NCBI GenBank assembly: GCA_964579735.1
Contig: CAZOHH010000077.1
Span: 1-10,909 of the forward strand
Source of the DNA: CAILLO01 sp964579735
Lineage (GTDB): Bacteria > Bacillota > Clostridia > Saccharofermentanales > UBA5734
Direction: 5' to 3'
Length of the DNA stretch: 10,909 bases
The notes beneath the pieces are model-generated. The model made no database searches. It had not been told where the DNA came from and worked only from the letters and a program-made list of their open reading frames with translations. A program made the translations under genes and the position numbers. Positions within the stretch are counted from its first letter, which is position 1; every line of letters begins with the position of its first letter. Positions 7,209 to 10,909 of the stretch are shown piece by piece.

Positions 7209-8056
7209 CGACGGAATCGATCTGGCTGGAAGCGAAGGATGGAGCGAAACTGTTCACGAAGGTGTTCCGACCGGAGACCCAGCCGGTGGGGTGCATCGCC
7301 ATGGTCCACGGATATGGCGAACACACGGGGAGGTATCTGCGCGTCGCCGAGTTCTTCTGTGACCGCGGCTACGTGTTCGCGATCCATGACCAGCGCGGGC
7401 ACGGCAAGTCGCCGGGGAAGCGCGGCGTCGCACCTTCGTACGGGACACTGACCACGGACATCGACCTCGTCCTCGCCTGGCTCGAGTCGAAGCATCCCGG
7501 TCTGCCCGTCTGCCTCTACGGCCACAGCATGGGGGGAAACCTTGCACTCAGTCGTGTCGTCGCCGACGACCTGCCCGCATCCGTTCGCTGCGTCGTCGCC
7601 GGAAGCCCCTGGCTGCGTCTTGCGAAGGACCCACCGGCCTTGACGGTCCTCATGGCGAAGATCATCTCGAAGATCATCCCGGACTTCACGGCCAAGAGCA
7701 CGCTCGCCATCGATGACCTGACCCGTTCCGAGACCGTCCGAGCGGAAACGAAGGCCGACCCCGACTACCTCGACGATATCGGCGCCCGGATCTTCCAGGA
7801 GATCACGGCGAATGGGGAAAGGATCCTCGCCGAAGCCGACAAGGTGCGCGTCCCGCTCTACGTGATGGTGGGAACCCACGACCTGGTCGTCTCCCAGGCT
7901 GCCGTAGAGGCCTTCATCAAGGACTGCGGCATTCGCTGCGAATCCCGGATCTGGCCTGAATTCTATCACGAGCTTCACAATGAGCCAGGAGGCGAGCAAG
8001 TGCTGATGGAGGTCACCGCTTTCATCGACCGCGCCATGAAGGTCCAACGGGGATAG
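7205..8056 (+). CDS. Alpha/beta hydrolase, monoacylglycerol lipase/lysophospholipase-like
   Basis: This 283-residue cytoplasmic serine hydrolase has no signal peptide. It belongs to the Hydrolase_4/monoglyceride lipase group: HGYGEHTGRY at 35-44 is the oxyanion loop signature, GHSMGG carries the nucleophile Ser108, GTHD gives Asp226, and FYHELHNEP gives the catalytic His255. A cap region rich in Leu/Ile/Lys follows the nucleophile elbow (about 135-210). Expected chemistry is ester hydrolysis, such as release of a fatty or other carboxylic acid, which would feed the upstream ligase. ATG at 7205 overlaps the ligase stop as ATGA, with AGGGAGG at 7191-7197. Longer readings in this frame run back inside the ligase gene and are not needed. 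Confidence 0.9.
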   Translation: MTTESIWLEAKDGAKLFTKVFRPETQPVGCIAMVHGYGEHTGRYLRVAEFFCDRGYVFAIHDQRGHGKSPGKRGVAPSYGTLTTDIDLVLAWLESKHPGLPVCLYGHSMGGNLALSRVVADDLPASVRCVVAGSPWLRLAKDPPALTVLMAKIISKIIPDFTAKSTLAIDDLTRSETVRAETKADPDYLDDIGARIFQEITANGERILAEADKVRVPLYVMVGTHDLVVSQAAVEAFIKDCGIRCESRIWPEFYHELHNEPGGEQVLMEVTAFIDRAMKVQRG

Positions 8057-8062
8057 CCGGAC

Positions 8063-8563
8063 ATGGAGTACCTATCCTTCACCTCGATCGGTCAGGACAG
8101 CCACCGCTTCGTTTCGTCCCCGCAGGGGGACCGTCCCCTTCGTCTCGGCGGAGTGACGATTCCCGATGCGCCCGCGCTCGAAGGGAACAGCGATGCGGAC
8201 GTGCTGCTTCATGCTCTTGCCAATGCCGTTTCGGGATTGACCGGGGTGAACGTGCTCGGTGAGGTCGCCGACCACATGTGCCTTGACCAAGGGGTGACGG
8301 ACAGTGCCGCCTACCTGGCGAAGGCGATGGAGTCCCTGGGCGATATCGCGCTCACGCATCTCTCGGTCTCGGTCGAGGCGCAGCGGCCTCGGTTGGCCGG
8401 GTTCGTCCCCTCCATCCGCCGAAGGCTGTCGGAGCTGACAGGCTTGCCCGTGGAGAGCATCGGCCTCACCGCGACAAGCGGGGAGGGACTGACGGACTTC
8501 GGACGGGGGCTCGGGATTCAAGTGCTCTGCATCCTCAGCGCTCGGAGACCCTACCGAAACTAG
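8063..8563 (+). CDS. ispF: Divergent 2-C-methyl-D-erythritol 2,4-cyclodiphosphate synthase (IspF)
   Basis: The 166-residue protein has IspF length and order of motifs: metal ligands D12 and H14 in GQDSHRF, LGGVTIP, then SDADVLLHAL with the third metal ligand H50, and a C-terminal TATSGEGLTDFGRG block in place of the usual TTTEKLGFTGRGEG. IspF cyclizes CDP-ME 2-phosphate to MEcPP in the MEP isoprenoid pathway. Odd points are Asn42 where E. coli-type enzymes have His34, and GEVADHMCLDQGVTDS where the family usually has GDIGKLFPDTDP. Metal ligands are kept, so it is probably an active variant rather than a relic. It starts 6 nt after the hydrolase with a modest GGGGAT site, and convergently abuts ispD, which supports the assignment. 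Confidence 0.82.
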   Translation: MEYLSFTSIGQDSHRFVSSPQGDRPLRLGGVTIPDAPALEGNSDADVLLHALANAVSGLTGVNVLGEVADHMCLDQGVTDSAAYLAKAMESLGDIALTHLSVSVEAQRPRLAGFVPSIRRRLSELTGLPVESIGLTATSGEGLTDFGRGLGIQVLCILSARRPYRN

Positions 8564-9309
8564 CGGCTCGTTCCACCCTTATGTCCGCGTGCCAGCGCAT
8601 GCGCGACCTCGAGGTCCTCGGGGGTCGTGATCTTGATGTTCCGATAATCGCCTTCGACGAGTCGGACCGGGAGTCCGGCCGCTTCGGCAAGAGAGGTGTC
8701 GTCCGTGCCGACGAACCCCGTTTCATCAGCGTGCTGAAGAGCCTTTCGCAGAGCCGGTAGCAAGTAGGCCTGCGGAGTCTGGACGGCCCAGACCGAAGTG
8801 CGGTCCGGAGTGGAGAGCACGAACCGCGAGCCGTCTACGATCTTCACCGTGTCCTTGACCGGAACGGCGGCGGCGCACACGCCGGACTCAAGAGCTCCGT
8901 CGATGCATCGGTCGATGATTTCGGCGGAGACGAAGGGGCGGGCCCCATCGTGGATGAGGATCACGGTCGGGATGGCGGTGTCGATCGGGCTGGCTTCCTC
9001 GGCCATGGCGGCCTCGAGGCCGCGTCTCACGGACTCCTGGCGGGTGGCGCCGCCCGTGACGACAGCGCGGATCCGGGCGGGCGCATAGGATTGGCAGAGC
9101 GTGCGCATCGCCGCTTCCTCACCCGCAGTTGCGACGACGACGATCGCGTCGACCCGCGGGTGGTCGGCGAAAGCGCAGAACGTACGTGCGACGACCGGGA
9201 TTCCGTCGATGGCAAGAAACTGCTTGTTGACCGCGGTCTTCATGCGCGAGCCGGTTCCGGCGGCGGGAAGGACCACAAGGACCCTGCAGGGTGTATCAGA
9301 GACAGACAT
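8560..9309 (-). CDS. ispD: 2-C-methyl-D-erythritol 4-phosphate cytidylyltransferase (IspD)
   Basis: The 249-residue cytoplasmic enzyme transfers CMP from CTP to MEP, the third step of the MEP pathway. Visible signatures are the nucleotide-binding LPAAGTGSRM at 14-23 with NKQF (Lys29), the TGGATRQESVRRG segment, HDGARPF, the KDTVKIV region, TPDRTSVWAVQTPQ, and the C-terminal GTDDTSLAEAAG and EGDYRNIKITTPEDL blocks. Length is normal. The start at 9309 is supported by GGGGAGG (9316-9322 on the complementary strand) with 6-nt spacing. It overlaps the end of radA by 14 nt, so radA and ispD form one leftward unit. Its stop shares a CTAG with the stop of ispF, leaving no space for a terminator between them. 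Confidence 0.95.
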   Translation of the reverse strand: MSVSDTPCRVLVVLPAAGTGSRMKTAVNKQFLAIDGIPVVARTFCAFADHPRVDAIVVVATAGEEAAMRTLCQSYAPARIRAVVTGGATRQESVRRGLEAAMAEEASPIDTAIPTVILIHDGARPFVSAEIIDRCIDGALESGVCAAAVPVKDTVKIVDGSRFVLSTPDRTSVWAVQTPQAYLLPALRKALQHADETGFVGTDDTSLAEAAGLPVRLVEGDYRNIKITTPEDLEVAHALARGHKGGTSR

Positions 9310-10711
9310 CCAGTGCCTCCCCGACCGTATCCACGTAGATCAGGTCGATCCCGTCCGGAGTGGAGCTTCGTTCCATCGACCGGCGGCAAGCGCCGGGAAG
9401 GATGCAGCACGTGAATCCAAGCCTGGCCGATTCGATGACGCGCCGCTCGGGGTGAGCGACCGGGCGGATTTCACCTGTGAGGCCGACTTCGCCGAACAGG
9501 ACGGTTCCGGCGCGGACCGCGCGATTCCGAAAACTGCCGGCTACGGCGGCGACCACGGCAAGGTCGCTCGCTGGTTCGTCGATCTGGAGTCCTCCGACGA
9601 CGTTCACATAGGCATCCATGTTTCCGAGACCGATCGGCGTCTTCTTCTCGAGGACCGCCATGAGCATCGTGACGCGACCTGCATCGAACCCCTGGGCCAT
9701 GCGGCGGGGGGAGGGATAGACGGAAGGGGAGAGGAGGGCCTGGATCTCGACCAGCAAGGGCCGAGTTCCCTCCATGCAGGCGGTCACGACCGACCCCGGG
9801 ACATCGGTGGCGCGCCCGGAAAGCATGGCCTGGGAGGCGTTGTCGACTTCTTCGAGCCCTGTGTCGCGCATCTCGAAGATTCCGAGCTCGTCCGTGGCGC
9901 CGAAACGGTTCTTGACGGCCCGAAGGATGCGGTAGGTGCCGTGGCGATCGCCTTCGAAGTAGAGCACGGTGTCGACCATATGCTCCAGCACGCGGGGACC
10001 GGCGATCGCCCCGTCCTTGGTGACATGGCCGACGAGGACGATCGTCGTGCCGAGGCTCTTCGCCACGCGAAGGAGTCCGGCCGTGACCTCACGCACCTGC
10101 CCGACGCTGCCGGGAGCGGAATTCAGATCGTCGGAGTACATCGTCTGGATGGAGTCCACGACGGCTAGAACCGGTCGTTCGGCGTCGATCGCACGAGCAA
10201 CCGCTTCGAAGGAAGTCTCCGCGAGCAGTCGGATCCGACCGGACATCGCACCCAGCCGCTCGGCGCGAAGCCGCACCTGCTGAGGGGATTCCTCGCCGGA
10301 TACATAGAGCACCTTTCCCTCGAAAGCTCCCCGATCGCAGACCTGAAGAAGGAGAGTGGACTTGCCGATTCCAGGGTCGCCGCCGACGAGGACGAGCGAA
10401 CCGCGCACGAATCCTCCACCGAGGACGCGGTCCATCTCCCGAATACCGGTCGCGAAACGCTGTTCGCTGCCGGCGGCCACGTCCAGAAGGTCCACCGCAC
10501 CGCTTTTCTGGCCGGAGGCGGCTGCGGCGTCGACGGGAAGCCAACCTCGCGTCCCGCCGCCGTTCCCCGATTTTCCGGTGCTAGCGGCGGACGAAGTCGA
10601 CCGTTCCTCGACGAGGGTGTTCCAGCCTCCGCATCCCGGGCATTTTCCCAGCCACCCCGCCGACTCGTATCCGCACTCCGTGCACAGGAATACCGTCTTC
10701 ACTTTCGCCAT
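9296..10711 (-). CDS. radA: DNA repair protein RadA
   Basis: This is a full-length RadA of 471 residues, a RecA-like ATPase that helps process recombination intermediates by branch migration. In order: a C4 zinc finger (Cys10, 13, 24, 27), a low-complexity Ser/Gly linker at about 38-56, Walker A GGDPGIGKST at 110-119, Walker B around 181-187 (VLAVVDS), the RadA-specific KNRFG motif at 267-271, and a C-terminal Lon-protease-like domain from about 300. That last domain in RadA acts as a scaffold and is not proteolytic. The start at 10711 has an excellent AAGGAGG (10718-10724) with 6-nt spacing and a TATAAT about 27 bp upstream. ispD follows with a 14-nt overlap. In many Bacillota disA lies between radA and ispD; here it is absent. 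Confidence 0.96.
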   Translation of the reverse strand: MAKVKTVFLCTECGYESAGWLGKCPGCGGWNTLVEERSTSSAASTGKSGNGGGTRGWLPVDAAAASGQKSGAVDLLDVAAGSEQRFATGIREMDRVLGGGFVRGSLVLVGGDPGIGKSTLLLQVCDRGAFEGKVLYVSGEESPQQVRLRAERLGAMSGRIRLLAETSFEAVARAIDAERPVLAVVDSIQTMYSDDLNSAPGSVGQVREVTAGLLRVAKSLGTTIVLVGHVTKDGAIAGPRVLEHMVDTVLYFEGDRHGTYRILRAVKNRFGATDELGIFEMRDTGLEEVDNASQAMLSGRATDVPGSVVTACMEGTRPLLVEIQALLSPSVYPSPRRMAQGFDAGRVTMLMAVLEKKTPIGLGNMDAYVNVVGGLQIDEPASDLAVVAAVAGSFRNRAVRAGTVLFGEVGLTGEIRPVAHPERRVIESARLGFTCCILPGACRRSMERSSTPDGIDLIYVDTVGEALDVCL

Positions 10712-10737
10712 GCCGTTCCTCCTTGGTCCATATCGTG

Positions 10738-10743
10738 ATTATA
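10738..10743 (-). promoter_or_regulatory. -10 element of the radA promoter
   Basis: On the minus strand this reads TATAAT, a perfect sigma-A -10 hexamer. It places the start near 10731, about 7 nt ahead of the AAGGAGG of radA, giving a leader of about 20 nt. No good -35 is found 16-18 bp upstream, which suggests dependence on an activator or a weak promoter. Confidence 0.55.
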
Positions 10744-10756
10744 GCGCCTTTGACCG

Positions 10757-10775
10757 GCGGGATGCTATGACCCGC
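10757..10775. repeat. Inverted repeat over the radA -35 region
   Basis: GCGGG at 10757-10761 and CCCGC at 10771-10775 form 5-bp arms around 9 nt (ATGCTATGA). The site covers the place where the radA -35 element should be, so it could be an operator or activator site. The arms are short, and chance occurrence in GC-rich DNA is possible. Confidence 0.3.
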
Positions 10776-10797
10776 TGGAAGCCATGTTCAAAGCTCC

Positions 10798-10817
10798 ACG
10801 ATGCCCAAAGGCATCGT
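10798..10817. repeat. Perfect 8-bp stem, 4-nt loop inverted repeat between divergent promoters
   Basis: ACGATGCC (10798-10805) pairs perfectly with GGCATCGT (10810-10817) around CAAA. It lies between the leftward radA promoter and a rightward candidate promoter, so it is not expected within either transcript. Neither side has a clear U run. It could be a regulator site or, less likely, a weak terminator. Confidence 0.5.
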
Positions 10818-10830
10818 ACGTCTTTCGACT

Positions 10831-10852
10831 CCCCGTAGAACCCCCCGTAGAA
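10831..10852. repeat. Short tandem direct repeat CCCCGTAGAA
   Basis: CCCCGTAGAA occurs at 10831-10840 and again at 10843-10852 (12-bp period, about one helical turn) in the gene-free region upstream of the rightward promoter. Spacing and place would suit a regulator binding the same face of DNA, but two copies are thin evidence. Confidence 0.4.
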
Positions 10853-10858
10853 TCTTGG

Positions 10859-10887
10859 TTGATAGCAATCCTTAACTCCCATATGAA
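10859..10887 (+). promoter_or_regulatory. Rightward promoter for a gene beyond the window
   Basis: TTGATA at 10859-10864 (5 of 6 to TTGACA), a 17-nt spacer, and TATGAA at 10882-10887 (4 of 6 to TATAAT) lie in a clearly AT-richer stretch. The start would be near 10894, so the transcript leaves the window at its right end. The gene it serves cannot be seen. Confidence 0.5.
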
Positions 10888-10909
10888 TAAGTAACCTCCT
10901 GAAATGGGT

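Larger units (their letters stand above)
10712..10909. other. Gene-free divergent control region right of radA
   Basis: These 198 bp contain no protein gene I can support. They hold the radA ribosome binding site and -10, two inverted repeats, a two-copy tandem repeat and a rightward promoter. Base composition shifts to AT-rich after about 10853, in contrast to the GC-rich coding DNA to the left. A leftward 47-codon frame (10882 to 10739) exists but is judged spurious. Confidence 0.6.

Noticed and set aside
6141..8047. Two leftward open frames of more than 300 codons antisense to the AMP-forming ligase and the hydrolase
   Set aside because: Both mirror well-supported sense genes; the lengths follow from GC-rich codon use, and no domain or motif was recognised.
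9101..10168. Long rightward open frame antisense to radA and ispD
   Set aside because: It lies wholly opposite two unmistakable genes, has no ribosome binding site of note, and its translation has an Asp/Gly/Arg-rich composition typical of shadow frames in GC-rich DNA.
10739..10882. Leftward 47-codon frame with AGGAGG upstream, containing FYGGFYG
   Set aside because: The ribosome binding site is 12 nt from the ATG, the frame ends inside the radA -10 element, its repeat comes from the CCCCGTAGAA tandem, and a rightward promoter overlaps its start.
1..10909. CRISPR arrays, insertion sequences, prophage or toxin-antitoxin genes
   Set aside because: I looked for regularly spaced repeats, transposase or integrase motifs and small paired genes on both strands and found none. 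The tRNA edge shows no integrase or duplicated 3' end nearby.

Overview
This is a GC-rich bacterial window, densely coded with short intergenic gaps. Nearly every gene carries a strong AAGGAGG-type ribosome binding site, and neighbouring genes often overlap at stop/start codons. QueT (an ECF-type vitamin transporter subunit), a YbxB-like methyltransferase, the MEP isoprenoid pathway and a radA-ispD/ispF neighbourhood suggest a Bacillota-like genome. The high GC and the divergent IspF would also fit another lineage such as Spirochaetota. I cannot settle the phylum from the sequence.

Left part (1-2651). The window opens inside a tRNA, probably tRNA-Asn (only the 3' third is present), followed directly by a perfect hairpin that is a likely terminator. 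A candidate promoter and a structured leader then precede queT (queuosine-precursor transporter S component). Next come an MgtC/SapB-family membrane protein and an RsmC/YbxB-type class I methyltransferase, all reading rightward with a 29-nt gap and then an 11-nt overlap. A separate gene for an exported thioredoxin-like lipoprotein follows.

Centre (2719-8563). A tight rightward unit carries a fused ADP-forming acyl-CoA synthetase, an XRE-cupin regulator, an AMP-forming acyl-CoA synthetase and an alpha/beta hydrolase, with 8-, 8- and 4-nt overlaps. An unusual IspF homologue follows after 6 nt. The first four look like a carboxylic-acid/acyl-CoA module: the hydrolase could release an acid from an ester, the AMP-forming ligase could activate it, and the ADP-forming ligase could recover ATP from an acyl-CoA. 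The cupin regulator would sense a metabolite of the route. The substrate is unknown.

Right part (8560-10909). ispD and radA are read leftward, with radA first and a 14-nt overlap. ispD meets ispF tail to tail so closely that the two stop codons share a single CTAG. To the right of radA is a 198-bp gene-free region with a radA promoter (perfect -10 TATAAT), two inverted repeats, a short tandem repeat and a good rightward promoter (TTGATA-N17-TATGAA). That promoter would drive a gene beyond the window edge.

Most of the window is conventional. The points most worth following are the acyl-CoA module, the atypical IspF, the queT leader and the divergent promoter region beside radA.
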